Assembly (NCBI GenBank): GCA_039934375.1
Contig: JBDTMH010000067.1
Location: 1-19,508 of the forward strand
Source of the DNA: CAISIP01 sp039934375
Lineage (GTDB): Bacteria; Pseudomonadota; Gammaproteobacteria; Burkholderiales; Burkholderiaceae_C
Reading direction: 5' to 3'
Length of the DNA: 19,508 bases
Positions 1 to 8,053 of this stretch are shown piece by piece; position 1 is the stretch's first letter; each line of letters begins with the position of its first letter. The notes under the pieces were generated by a model. It did not search any database, was not told the origin of the DNA, and saw only the letters and a program-made list of their open reading frames with translations. The translations under genes and the position numbers were made by a program.

Positions 1-2
1 TG

Positions 3-476
3 GAGCGCGCCTACAACCATGCGCTGGTGGGCAACAGCGGCGCCAACCTGATTTATGAGTCGGCCGGCATGATGGCCAGCCTGATGGGTTTCTCGCTCGA
101 GAGCCTGATGATCGACAACGACCTGATTGGCGCGGTGCAACGCACCATCCGCGGCATCGAGGTCAATGACGAGACGATCTCGCTTGACACCATGCGCCAG
201 GTCTGCCTGGGGGGCCCCGGCCATTACCTGGGCGCGGACCAGACCCTGAAGCTGATGCAGCGCGATTACCTGTACCCGCTGATCGGCGACCGCTCCAGCC
301 CCAACCAGTGGGCCGAGCAGGGACGTCCTGATCTGGTCGAGAAGGCAGCCGGCAAGCTGCGCGCCATTCTGGAAAGCCATTTCCCATCGCATATCCCGGC
401 CGACGTCGACGATGCGATCCGCCAGCGGTTTCCGGTGCGGTTACCGCGTGAGGCAATGCGGCCCCCACAGGGCTGA
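3..476 (+). CDS. MttB-family methyltransferase, C-terminal part (5' end outside window)
   Basis: The reading frame is open from the left edge (first full codon at 3) and stops with TGA at 474-476, so only about the last 157 residues are present. They match the C-terminal part of the trimethylamine/glycine betaine corrinoid methyltransferase family: NSGANLIYESAGMMASLMGF, then LGGPGHYLGADQTLKLMQ, then RFPVRLPRE near the end. Members move a methyl group from a quaternary or tertiary amine to a corrinoid protein. The visible part cannot show whether a pyrrolysine codon is present or what the substrate is. Glycine betaine or a relative is favoured because choline-to-betaine genes and a corrinoid-activating RACE protein lie in the same window. 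An internal GTG at 27 is not the true start. The gene converges with the HyuA-like gene. Confidence 0.88.
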   Translation, partial: ERAYNHALVGNSGANLIYESAGMMASLMGFSLESLMIDNDLIGAVQRTIRGIEVNDETISLDTMRQVCLGGPGHYLGADQTLKLMQRDYLYPLIGDRSSPNQWAEQGRPDLVEKAAGKLRAILESHFPSHIPADVDDAIRQRFPVRLPREAMRPPQG

Positions 477-588
477 GCACGCGATGGCCTGGGTGCTGCA
501 TGCAACGGCCACGCGATCCGCATCGGCCGAGCTGACCGGTTGAGGGCAGACGAGGTCGGTCAGTGGACAGGCATTAACGCCAGACGCA

Positions 589-2586
589 CTACATCGCGTT
601 GGGCCGGCCGATCGCCTCGGCGGTGACCACCGCCTCCAGCAGTCCGGCATCGCTGGTGGCATTGGGCAGCAACTGCTTGCGGATCACGATGCGCACCTCG
701 GGATTGTTCGCACCCATGGCCACCACCGCATCGTTCGCGCTCTGGCGCGCCAGCTCGGTGGCGGCGGCCAGTGCCCGTTGCGGATCGTCAAAGCGGCGCG
801 TGCCCACGGTGGAGTGCAGCACGAAGCCTCCGCTGCCATCGCCATCGACCCGCACCGTGACGGTCTGCGCGACCACGCCGATGGCCGCGCCGACGGCGTT
901 GGCCACCTCGCGATATTCGGGAAACACGATCTGGCAACCCAGGCGCCGGCCGACCTCGCCATAGTAGACGCTCACCGGCCCACCCACCGCCACCACCGGT
1001 ATCGTCGGCGATACGCTGATCCGTGCCAGCCCCAATGTGCCGTCGCCGCCGCATACCGCACGCACCAGCTTGTCCTCGCGCACATGTTCGCCGAATGCGG
1101 TGTCAAGGATGGCGCGCGCACTCATGCGCACGGTCTCGCTCCAGACATCGCGCGCAAAGATCTCGGTGCGCTCCGGCGTCGGGAACTTCATGTCGCGCAG
1201 CCGGCAGGCCAGCTGGGTTGCCATCAACGCGGCCGGCGTCGACCAGTTGTGCTGCATGTCCAGCACATGGGCGGCATCGGACGGCGTCATCGCCGCGATC
1301 TGAACCAGCCCCTTGCGGCGCAGATTTGCCAGCGCGCGCTGCGCACTCGGTACCTGTACCAGCTTGCGCAACGGCTTGGGATGTTCGGTGACAAGCTGCA
1401 GCAGTTCCTGTTCGCGCGGGCTGAGTTCGGCCACGTGGCGCCCGGCACGGGCACCAAAGGGCAGCAGTACGAAACGCCCGTGCAACGAAGAGCCGCGCTC
1501 GACGTCGTCCAGATCGGCCTGCAACAGGCTGATGACCTGCGGGAAACGCGCGCCCAGCAAGGCCACTGGCACCACACGCTGTGGCCCTACGGAAATGCGT
1601 CCGTCGCTTGCGACATGGACCTCGCTGTCCCCACCCAGGCCGATGGTGCGCACGTCGATGGCACGCACCATGGTGCGCCAGCCACCGACCTCGGCGCCCT
1701 GCTCGGTGATACGTGGACGTCCGTCCTGCAACACGCCCAGATCGGTCGTCGTGCCACCCATGTCGGACAGGATGAAGTTGTGCTGACCGGACAGCCACTG
1801 CGCACCGACCAGGCTCGCAGCCGGACCGGACAACACGGTCTCGATCGGTCGCCGCGCCACGGTCTCGGCCAATGCCAGTGTGCCGTCGCCCTTGACGATC
1901 ATCAGCGGGCAGTCGATCTGCAAGGTGACCATGGCACGCTGCACCGCATCGATCAGCGTGGACACCCGTGCGATCAGCCGCGCATTGAGCGCCGCCGTCA
2001 ACGCCCGCCGCGGTGCGTCGAGCGCCGACGACAGTTCGGTGGACACCGTGACCGGCTTGCCGGTACGCGTTACGATCCACTCCTGCACCCGTTGTTCGTG
2101 TTCGGCATTGCGCACCGCGAAGGTCGACGCCACGGCGAAAGCGTCGACCTTGTCGGCCACCGCGTCGACCGCCAGTTCCAGCGCGGCCAGATCCAGCGGA
2201 TGAACCACCGCGCCATTGTGATCATGGCCACCGGCAACGCGAATCACCGGAACGCCCGGGAAGGCTTTGGCGACGCCGGTGCGCTCGACCATGCGCTCGT
2301 CAAATCCGACCAGCACCACGGCGACCGCACTGCCGTGGCCTTCGACGACCGCATTGGTCGCCAGTGTCGTCGACACCGACACCAGGCCGATATCCTGCGG
2401 TGCCAGGCCAGAGGGCAACTGGGCCACCGCCTGTGTGATCGCCTCGCTCACGCCAATGGCCAGATCACCCTTGGTGGTGATCGCCTTGGCACGCGCCACG
2501 ACGCGGTGCCCCTGCGCTTCGATGATGGCGCAATCGGTATAAGTGCCACCGGTATCGACACCGATCAAATAACTGGATGGAGGCAT
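589..2586 (-). CDS. Hydantoinase/oxoprolinase subunit A-like protein (HyuA family, ASKHA fold)
   Basis: A 665-residue protein with the HyuA layout: an N-terminal phosphate-binding loop VDTGGTYTDCAIIE (residues 10-23), VSTTLATNAVVEG (71-83), LSGPAASLVGA (252-262) and DMGGTTTD (275-282). Known HyuA proteins form the ATP-dependent subunit of N-methylhydantoinases, oxoprolinases and acetone carboxylases and normally work with a HyuB subunit. No HyuB is in the window, so the reaction cannot be assigned. I chose the ATG at 2586 because AGGTG lies about 9 nt upstream and the first motif follows within ten residues. The frame stays open further upstream to 2865, but that extension has no family character and would overlap the divergent DUF1499 gene. 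The gene faces the MttB-family gene tail to tail across 112 bp, so shared function is only suggested. Confidence 0.85.
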   Translation of the reverse strand: MPPSSYLIGVDTGGTYTDCAIIEAQGHRVVARAKAITTKGDLAIGVSEAITQAVAQLPSGLAPQDIGLVSVSTTLATNAVVEGHGSAVAVVLVGFDERMVERTGVAKAFPGVPVIRVAGGHDHNGAVVHPLDLAALELAVDAVADKVDAFAVASTFAVRNAEHEQRVQEWIVTRTGKPVTVSTELSSALDAPRRALTAALNARLIARVSTLIDAVQRAMVTLQIDCPLMIVKGDGTLALAETVARRPIETVLSGPAASLVGAQWLSGQHNFILSDMGGTTTDLGVLQDGRPRITEQGAEVGGWRTMVRAIDVRTIGLGGDSEVHVASDGRISVGPQRVVPVALLGARFPQVISLLQADLDDVERGSSLHGRFVLLPFGARAGRHVAELSPREQELLQLVTEHPKPLRKLVQVPSAQRALANLRRKGLVQIAAMTPSDAAHVLDMQHNWSTPAALMATQLACRLRDMKFPTPERTEIFARDVWSETVRMSARAILDTAFGEHVREDKLVRAVCGGDGTLGLARISVSPTIPVVAVGGPVSVYYGEVGRRLGCQIVFPEYREVANAVGAAIGVVAQTVTVRVDGDGSGGFVLHSTVGTRRFDDPQRALAAATELARQSANDAVVAMGANNPEVRIVIRKQLLPNATSDAGLLEAVVTAEAIGRPNAM

Positions 2587-2752
2587 GCGGAATTCACCTG
2601 AGGGTTGGGCCGCAAGGATACTGAACCAATAGTCCTTTCCGCCCTGCCCCCGTTGCGACGCGTCCGGCGCCGGTTGCGACCTGTGCCGCACAATCAATGC
2701 ATGTGCCCGACGACCGGCGGCACGATGGTGCCAGTCAACCAGGAAATCGATC

Positions 2753-3490
2753 ATGCGCAACGACTCCTCTCGTGTTGGAACAGCCTTGCTGATGACGGCT
2801 TTTTTCGCTATTTTGGCGATCGGACTCATGGTAATGGGCGCGCGCTTTGGATTCTGGGAACCCATCGTTGGTTTTGGCCTTGTCCGGACTTACATGAATC
2901 CTGTCGGCATGGCTGTTGTCGGCTTGGCTGTGATGGGACTCATCCATCAACTTGCGACGCGTCATCGTGCTGGCGCGGTCAAGGCGGGTATCGCGAGTCT
3001 GATCGGCGTGGGATTGCTGGCACCGATGTTTTACGGGCAGATGCAACCGTCGATGCGTTTTCCACCGATTCACGACATTACAACGGATACCGGGCACCCG
3101 CCGGTATTTTTGGCGCTGAAAGACAATCGTGCCGGTGCAACAAATACCCTGGTTTATGGCGGCCCGGCCGTCGCGGCACAACAGAAGAATGCGTACCCGG
3201 ATATTGCACCCATTCAATCCCGCAAGTCTGCGCCAGAGGCATTTGCGCAAGCGTTGCGCGTTGGGAAAGCGATGGGGTGGGAGACCATTGCGCAGGATCC
3301 CAATGGTTTGCGCTTTGAAGCGACAACCCGAACCTCGGTATACAGATTTGTTGACGATGTCGTGGTGGTGGTGACACCGGTGGACACGGCAAGCCGCATC
3401 GATATTCGCAGTGTGTCGCGTGTAGGTCGTGGTGATATGGGTGTCAATGCGGCCCGTATCAGGAATTTTGCCAAGGCTTTTGTGCGCTGA
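2753..3490 (+). CDS. DUF1499 family membrane protein
   Basis: A 245-residue protein. The first ~95 residues hold about three hydrophobic segments (roughly 9-31, 45-63 and 74-94), so it is probably anchored in the inner membrane. The rest is a DUF1499 domain, recognisable by IHDITTDT, the PPVF segment, AYPDIAPI, MGWETI, FVDDVVVVVTP and the closing block RSVSRVGRGDMGVNAARIR. The function of DUF1499 is not known. AGGAAA at 2741-2746 lies 6 nt before the ATG and supports this start. It is divergent from the HyuA-like gene across 166 bp, which should hold both promoters, though no convincing -35/-10 pair was found. Its codons are visibly less GC-biased than those of its neighbours. Confidence 0.85.
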   Translation: MRNDSSRVGTALLMTAFFAILAIGLMVMGARFGFWEPIVGFGLVRTYMNPVGMAVVGLAVMGLIHQLATRHRAGAVKAGIASLIGVGLLAPMFYGQMQPSMRFPPIHDITTDTGHPPVFLALKDNRAGATNTLVYGGPAVAAQQKNAYPDIAPIQSRKSAPEAFAQALRVGKAMGWETIAQDPNGLRFEATTRTSVYRFVDDVVVVVTPVDTASRIDIRSVSRVGRGDMGVNAARIRNFAKAFVR

Positions 3491-3650
3491 TCCATGAGCC
3501 GCAGGCCCGTTACCAAAGTGACCCGCTTCACCACGACCACGACGCCGGCGCGCGGTTGACCCGCATGCGGCAGGCGCTCCCGCACAGCTTTGACCGCGCG
3601 ACGCCCTGCTACAGTGTGCGACGACTGCCTGCTCTGTCGAAAGACCTGCC

Positions 3651-5666
3651 ATGAAAACCATCAAGACCTTTCCCCGCAAGATCCGCGAAACGCCCAACAC
3701 CTTCATCACGCTTGCCGACGGCTGCAGGCTCGCCGCCCGTATCTGGATGCCGGTCGATGCAGCCAAGAAGCCGGTGCCGGCTATCCTCGAATACCTGCCC
3801 TACCGCAAACGTGATGGCACCCATGTGCGCGATGCGCTGACACATCCCTACCTGGCCGGGCATGGTTATGCCTGCGTTCGGGTCGACATGCGCGGCAGTG
3901 GTGACTCCGACGGCCTGATGGAAGACGAATACACGCAGCAGGAACTGGACGATGCGGTCGAGGTCATTGCCTGGCTGGCCGCGCAGCCGTGGTGCAGCGG
4001 CTCCGTCGGCATGATGGGAATCTCCTGGGGTGGCTTCAACGGCCTGCAGGTCGCGGCTTTGCAGCCGCCAGCGCTCAAGGCCGTGGTCACGTTGTGTTCG
4101 ACCGACGACCGCTATAGCGACGACATCCACTACAAGGGCGGTTGCCTGCTCAATGAAAACCTGGGCTGGTCGGCCACGATGTTCGCCTATTCGTCCAGGC
4201 CGCCGGATCCGGCACTGGTCGGTGAGCGCTGGCGCGAGATGTGGCTGCAGCGGCTGGAGAACGAACCGCTGCTGGCGGTTCCCTGGCTGGAACACCCGCA
4301 CCGCGACGCGTACTGGAAACACGGCTCGGTCTGCGAGGACATCGGCGCCATCAAGGCCGCGGTGCTGTCAGTCGGCGGCTGGAACGATGCCTATACCAAT
4401 GCCGTGCCTCGGCTGGTCGGATCCATCACGGCACCGGTCAAGGGCATCATCGGCCCCTGGGCCCACAAATACCCGCATTTCGCCGTGCCCGAACCGCGCA
4501 TCGGTTTCCTGCAGGAAATGCTGCGCTGGTGGGACCAGTGGCTCAAGGGCATCGAAACCGGCGTCGAGCAGGACCCGGCGTTTCGCACCTACATCATGGA
4601 GCCGGGCCGTCCGGGCGCGGCAGTCACCCAAGTGGCCGGGCGCTGGGTCAGCGACAACCACTGGCCGTCGGACATCCACGCCCTGCAGCGCCTGCACCTC
4701 AACGCCAACGGCATGCTCGGCAACCTCAAGGGGTCGGCCGGCAAATGCGTCGTTGCATCGCCGCAGACCACGGGTGCCGATGCCGGCGAGTACTGCATCA
4801 TCTGGCTGGGACCGGAATTTCCCGGCGACCAGCGGCGCGACGACGCCGGCTCGGTCACGTTTGACAGCGCTGTGCTGGCGCGGGACATCGACATCGTCGG
4901 TGCCACCGCGGTGCAGCTCAAGCTCAGTTCCGACATGCCACTGGCCAACGTGGCAGTTCGGCTCAACGCGGTGTGGCCCGACGGTGCAGTCTCGCGCCTG
5001 AGTTACGGCGTGCTCAACCTGTGCCACCGCGACAACCATGAAACGCCCGAGCCGCTGGAGCCGGGCAAGGTGTACACGGTGCGGCTGCAGCTCGACGACG
5101 TGGCGGTAAAGGTGCGCCGCGGACAGCGCCTGCGCATCGCGATCTCCACCAGTTACTGGCCGCTGATCTGGCCGGCGCCCGAAGCACCCACGCTGACGCT
5201 GAACCTGGGCACGAGTTTCATCGACCTGCCGGTGCGTAAACCGCGGCCGAATGACGATGCGCCGACGTTCGCCCCGCCTGAGGCGTCCGCACCCGTCAAG
5301 CTGACCGTGGTGCGCCCGGCATCGAACCGGCGTGAAGTGTTGATCGACCAAAAGAGCGGCGAGCAGACCCTCACCATCGTTGACGACTTCGGCGCCAGCA
5401 CCATCGATGAACACGGCCTGACCTACGGCGCAGTCGGACGCGAAACCTACCGCATCCAGCCGCACGACCCGCTGTCGGCGCTGCAGGAATGCCACTGGAC
5501 CGAGGAGCGATCGCGCGGCGACTGGCGCGTGCGCACCGAGACCCGATCGGCAATGCGCGCCAGCAAGACCCACTGGCATGTCACCGGCCGGCTTGAGGCC
5601 TACGAAGGCGACACACTGATCTTCAGTCGTGACTGGGACAAGAAGATCCGGCGCAAATTGGTCTGA
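3651..5666 (+). CDS. CocE/NonD family alpha/beta hydrolase (S15-type acylase/esterase)
   Basis: A 671-residue protein with the cocaine esterase / glutaryl-7-ACA acylase / X-Pro dipeptidyl-peptidase layout. The N-terminal alpha/beta-hydrolase domain (about 15-300) carries the nucleophile motif GISWGG with Ser125. Asp246 (GGWNDAYTN) and His272 (GPWAHKYPH) are the likely triad partners. VDMRGSGDSDG near residue 80 is the usual strand and oxyanion region. A C-terminal beta-sandwich of PepX_C type follows from about 310 to 540, then roughly 110 further residues typical of the longer bacterial members. No signal peptide is seen, so it is probably cytoplasmic. The substrate cannot be read from sequence; esters or amides are expected. 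It follows the DUF1499 gene after 160 bp, and its stop overlaps a 12-bp palindrome, GATCGCGCGATC (5665-5676), in the gap to the convergent MmcQ-like gene. Confidence 0.88.
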   Translation: MKTIKTFPRKIRETPNTFITLADGCRLAARIWMPVDAAKKPVPAILEYLPYRKRDGTHVRDALTHPYLAGHGYACVRVDMRGSGDSDGLMEDEYTQQELDDAVEVIAWLAAQPWCSGSVGMMGISWGGFNGLQVAALQPPALKAVVTLCSTDDRYSDDIHYKGGCLLNENLGWSATMFAYSSRPPDPALVGERWREMWLQRLENEPLLAVPWLEHPHRDAYWKHGSVCEDIGAIKAAVLSVGGWNDAYTNAVPRLVGSITAPVKGIIGPWAHKYPHFAVPEPRIGFLQEMLRWWDQWLKGIETGVEQDPAFRTYIMEPGRPGAAVTQVAGRWVSDNHWPSDIHALQRLHLNANGMLGNLKGSAGKCVVASPQTTGADAGEYCIIWLGPEFPGDQRRDDAGSVTFDSAVLARDIDIVGATAVQLKLSSDMPLANVAVRLNAVWPDGAVSRLSYGVLNLCHRDNHETPEPLEPGKVYTVRLQLDDVAVKVRRGQRLRIAISTSYWPLIWPAPEAPTLTLNLGTSFIDLPVRKPRPNDDAPTFAPPEASAPVKLTVVRPASNRREVLIDQKSGEQTLTIVDDFGASTIDEHGLTYGAVGRETYRIQPHDPLSALQECHWTEERSRGDWRVRTETRSAMRASKTHWHVTGRLEAYEGDTLIFSRDWDKKIRRKLV

Positions 5667-5690
5667 TCGCGCGATCGTGGGCAAACATCG

Positions 5691-6098
5691 TCAACGCCGC
5701 TTGCTGACTGGCGGCAACGCGGTTACCTGCACCGCGGGCAACAAGGCCAAAAGCTTCTTCGGCGCCTGTGCCCGGTAGCTTTCGTTGATCCAGGCCTTGA
5801 AGATATCGACTGGCAAGGGCTCGCCATCGGCGAGCTCGGCCGTCACCCAGCCACTTCGGCCCAAACCGTAAGCCGCAGGTTTGACAAACGGCAACCACAA
5901 AGCGTCCTGACCGGTGTGCGGCAACTTGCAGGATATGCGAAACGGCTCGCCCTCGATGCTCAGGTAGCTGAAAGTCTTGTCGTTCACCGCCAGATCGATG
6001 TGTCCGGGCCAGGGACTCTTGGTATGCGCGCCCGGAAAAGCGAGGCCGAAAGCGCGCAGCGCCTGCACGACCGCATCAGTCTTTCGTTTTCCAGCCAT
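5691..6098 (-). CDS. MmcQ/YjbR family protein
   Basis: A 135-residue protein with the MmcQ/YjbR fold signature: an N-terminal helix, FPGAHTKSPWPGHIDLAVNDK (first two strands), FSYLSIEGEPFRISCKL, then a GLGRSGWVT turn and a C-terminal helix, WINESYRAQAPKKL. The family has a CyaY-like alpha/beta fold and is often annotated as DNA-binding, but its cellular role is poorly established. The gene starts 6 nt after the stop of the upstream 72-residue gene and has no clear Shine-Dalgarno site, so translational coupling is likely. Confidence 0.8.
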   Translation of the reverse strand: MAGKRKTDAVVQALRAFGLAFPGAHTKSPWPGHIDLAVNDKTFSYLSIEGEPFRISCKLPHTGQDALWLPFVKPAAYGLGRSGWVTAELADGEPLPVDIFKAWINESYRAQAPKKLLALLPAVQVTALPPVSKRR

Positions 6099-6104
6099 AC
6101 GCGG

Positions 6105-6323
6105 TCAGAGCGCGTCGATCACCAGCAGGCCGCTGTCGACGTAGGAGTCAAAATCGCCACGCGGGATGGCCGTGCTGCCATGCACGCCTTCGTCGACCCA
6201 GGTGATGGTCACGTCGATGTCGTCGCGTTCGACCTCGCACCGGCCCAGTGGAATCAGCAACATCACGCCGTCGCCTTCGCGATAGCTGACCTCGCCCACG
6301 ATCCGCCCTTGTAAATGTGTCAT
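6105..6323 (-). CDS. Small hypothetical protein, 72 residues
   Basis: I do not recognise a named family. The protein begins MTHLQGRIVGEVSYREGDGV and is acidic in its second half (CEVERDDIDVTITWVDEG); it has no signal peptide or membrane segment and looks like a small beta-rich domain. I chose the ATG at 6323 over an in-frame GTG at 6338 because AGGGAAG sits about 5 nt upstream of the ATG. It probably shares a transcript with the MmcQ-like gene, whose ATG follows its stop by 6 nt. About 190 bp upstream (6324-6515) hold no gene I can support and mark the left limit of the integron-like region. Confidence 0.6.
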   Translation of the reverse strand: MTHLQGRIVGEVSYREGDGVMLLIPLGRCEVERDDIDVTITWVDEGVHGSTAIPRGDFDSYVDSGLLVIDAL

Positions 6324-6515
6324 GTCGCTTCCCTTCACGGTATGGCAGAGCCAGGAAGGACCACCTTACCACCGACCGCGCCTTTTGTCGGTGCTGCCCC
6401 GTGGCAAGGGCTTTTTGGTCTGGGTGGGGTCTTGCTGCGCTGTTGGCGCACGATAGCGCGAAAACCTAATGCGAGCGTGTGTTCTCCAGGGTTTGGGGTA
6501 TGCAACCTGAATTGA

Positions 6516-6755
6516 TCATGCACCGCTGCGCAACCGGAATCTGCCGCCCGGCATTTGCACGAGCATGAGCTTGAATCGCGAGCCGTCGAAGTTGCCAACG
6601 AGGCGCTTGCAGTTTTGCTGGGCGAACCAGTCGCCAATGCGAACTGGCTTGAGCGATATCACTGGATCATCAGGCAAAACGACGGTTGACAGGCGCGTCG
6701 CTATCACTTCTCGAGACTGCGACGTACTGAACAGAATCAATCTGCTGAAAAGCAT
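6516..6755 (-). CDS. Doubtful 79-residue ORF, possible last cassette remnant
   Basis: This frame starts with ATG at 6755 and ends at 6516. The product (starts MLFSRLILFSTSQ; contains VRIGDWFAQQNCKRLVGNF) matches no family I recognise. It has the same orientation as the integron cassettes and begins just beyond the attC-like hairpin at 6770-6824, the expected place for another cassette gene. No Shine-Dalgarno site is evident. It could equally be a truncated gene or a chance frame in decayed DNA. Confidence 0.25.
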   Translation of the reverse strand: MLFSRLILFSTSQSREVIATRLSTVVLPDDPVISLKPVRIGDWFAQQNCKRLVGNFDGSRFKLMLVQMPGGRFRLRSGA

Positions 6756-6769
6756 GTCGGATGGACCGT

Positions 6770-6824
6770 GACGCCTGACGTCGAAGACATGAGACGCCGC
6801 AGGTGTCCGCCTTTGGCGTTAAAT
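6770..6824 (-). other. attC-like site after the DUF4160-DUF2442 cassette (candidate)
   Basis: Read on the minus strand, the DUF2442 stop codon lies inside ATTTAAC (6818-6824), which fits the attC R'' consensus RYYYAAC. GACGCCTGACGTC (6770-6782) then pairs imperfectly with GACGCCGCAGGTGTC (6793-6807), leaving unpaired bases in one arm, as in attC hairpins. The outer R' core (GTTRRRY) was not found with confidence, so the far limit is open and the site may be decayed. Confidence 0.4.
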
Positions 6825-7076
6825 GGCTGCCTTCGAGACAAGCGGGAACGCGCCTGGATCACGAATGGACTGAACCGAAAGATCAGCATCAAGTTGAGGC
6901 CAATACAAATGATCAGGGGTTTGCCACTGGACATCGGAAAGCTGCTCAATAGTCGCCTTTTTGAACCAGGGGAACTGTTCGAAAGGAACAAGCAACTCCT
7001 CGGTATCAAGCAGTAGCCAGAAACCGTGCTTCGACACGTGAGTGACTTCAGCTTCCGAAGTGAAATTTCCAGGCAT
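6819..7076 (-). CDS. DUF2442 domain protein (second gene of a cassette pair)
   Basis: An 85-residue protein of the DUF2442 type, with the core VTHVSKHGFWLLLDTEELLV followed by FPWFKKATIEQLSDV and a C-terminal LYWPQLDADLSVQSI block. DUF2442 genes commonly lie next to DUF4160 genes, and the pair has been proposed to act as a toxin-antitoxin-like unit; the biochemical role is unproven. AAGGAGG (7083-7089 on the minus strand), 6 nt before the ATG, is the best ribosome site in this area and lies inside the upstream DUF4160 gene, which it overlaps by 29 bp. The stop codon falls within the R'' core of an attC-like site, as in compact cassettes. Confidence 0.82.
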   Translation of the reverse strand: MPGNFTSEAEVTHVSKHGFWLLLDTEELLVPFEQFPWFKKATIEQLSDVQWQTPDHLYWPQLDADLSVQSIRDPGAFPLVSKAAI

Positions 7077-7287
7077 CGTGAACCTCCTTGATATGAGCTT
7101 GAACCACGTTTTGCGCTTCGTTCAACTGGCGGCTCGAAAGCCCTGTATAGGTTGCCAGAGTAACGGTCGGAGTCAGCCAAAACTTTGCCTCTCCGTCAGG
7201 ATGTGCCACATGCACGTGCACCCGCGTCTCCTCGCGTGAGAAGAAAAACAATCGGAATTTTCCGTCACGAACAACCGTGGGCGCCAT
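7048..7287 (-). CDS. DUF4160 domain protein (first gene of a cassette pair)
   Basis: A 79-residue DUF4160 protein: MAPTVVRDGKFRLFFFSREE at the start, then RVHVHVAHPDGEAKFWL (the conserved His-rich strand) and a C-terminal helix around SSRQLNEAQNVVQ. I start it at the ATG at 7287 because the family begins with this hydrophobic strand; the open frame continues upstream to 7353 but would run through the attC site. The ATG lies about 20 nt from the GTTGAGC core (7302-7308), the short leader expected of a cassette gene. Its 3' end overlaps the DUF2442 gene. No strong Shine-Dalgarno site is present, so expression may depend on read-through from upstream cassettes. Confidence 0.8.
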   Translation of the reverse strand: MAPTVVRDGKFRLFFFSREETRVHVHVAHPDGEAKFWLTPTVTLATYTGLSSRQLNEAQNVVQAHIKEVHDAWKFHFGS

Positions 7288-7301
7288 TTCGACACTGTAA
7301 C

Positions 7302-7388
7302 GCTCAACGGTTTCGAATGGTTTAGCGCCGGCGCTCACCGGCGGGCCGAGCAAGGCGAGGCCCGTCCGAGTGCAGCGCGTTGTCAGGC
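7302..7388 (-). other. attC recombination site of the RibD-fold cassette
   Basis: Read on the minus strand the site runs from GCCTGAC (R''-like, 7382-7388) to GTTGAGC (R', fits GTTRRRY, 7302-7308). Inside it, GGCCCGTCCGAGTGC (7359-7373, + strand) pairs with GCTCACCGGCGGGCC (7333-7347). One arm carries a single extra base in the middle of the stem, the extrahelical base that guides strand choice in attC sites. Length of 87 bp is within the known attC range. It separates two genes that both point away from the integrase relic. Confidence 0.65.
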
Positions 7389-7407
7389 GACATGACCCAT
7401 CTCCGAG

Positions 7408-7965
7408 TCAGCGCGCGCGCCGGTAGTGCATGGCGACCGCGCCGCTGCGGAGCGGCTTCGCCGAGATCAACTCGAGCCGTCGCGTGCTGGGCAGCCCGCT
7501 CTCGTACAGGGTCGGGCCGTGGCCGGCGATCCTGGGGTGGACGAGCAACTTGTACTCGTCGATCAGATCCAGCCGGTCCAGCTCGGTCGCGAGCTTGCCA
7601 CTACCGAGGAGTACGCCGTCCGGGGTCCCGTCTTTGAGCTTCTGTACGCCTGTACGCAGGTCGTCGGTGATGTGGTGGCTGTTGGTCCACCGGAAGTCCT
7701 TTCGCGTCGAGGACACCACGAACTTCGGCTTGGCCTCCAGCTTGACGGCCCACTCGCGCATCGCCGGTGGTGCCTCCAGGTCGCCGCGGGCGACCGCTGG
7801 CCAGTAGATCTCCATCATCTCGTAGGTGACGCGGCCCCACAACATCGCCCCGCCCTCGTCCATGAGGCGGGTGAAGTAAGCATGTGTCTCGTCGTCGGCA
7901 ATTCCTTCCTGATGGTCGACGCAGCCGTCCAGGGTGACGTTGATACTGAAAGTCAAGAGCCCCAT
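7408..7965 (-). CDS. RibD C-terminal / dihydrofolate reductase-fold protein (cassette gene)
   Basis: A 185-residue protein of the dihydrofolate reductase-like family (RibD C-terminal domain). Landmarks are FSINVTLDGCVDH at the N-terminus, MLWGRVTYEMM near residue 40, KFVVSSTRKDF, then VLLGSGKLATEL (nucleotide-binding turn), LVHPRIAGHGPTL and a final strand AVAMHYRRAR. Members are stand-alone NADPH-type reductases whose substrates are mostly unknown; this does not make it a riboflavin gene. GGAGGA about 6 nt before the ATG is a strong ribosome site. It fills a cassette bounded by GTTAGGC (8054-8060, minus strand) and the attC at 7302-7388, with a 90-nt leader. Genes of this family are familiar integron cassettes. 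Confidence 0.85.
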   Translation of the reverse strand: MGLLTFSINVTLDGCVDHQEGIADDETHAYFTRLMDEGGAMLWGRVTYEMMEIYWPAVARGDLEAPPAMREWAVKLEAKPKFVVSSTRKDFRWTNSHHITDDLRTGVQKLKDGTPDGVLLGSGKLATELDRLDLIDEYKLLVHPRIAGHGPTLYESGLPSTRRLELISAKPLRSGAVAMHYRRAR

Positions 7966-8053
7966 GGTGTCCTCCGTTCGCGATACGCGACGAGCCGCTC
8001 GCCGTCTGGCTCCAAGGGCACGATCCCAATTCGCGTGGTACTCACCCTGTGTC

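Noticed and set aside
532..563. Inverted repeat CTGACCG ... CGGTCAG between the MttB-family and HyuA-like genes
   Set aside because: A 7-bp stem with an 18-nt loop and no T-run on either strand is too weak to call a bidirectional terminator.
778..2601. Long + strand open frame opposite the HyuA-like gene
   Set aside because: Its His/Arg-rich translation has no domain character, and the HyuA motifs on the other strand explain the region.
3500..3650. TTGACC boxes upstream of the CocE-type hydrolase as a sigma-70 promoter
   Set aside because: The candidate TTGACC and TACAGT boxes are only 14 bp apart, too close for a normal promoter.
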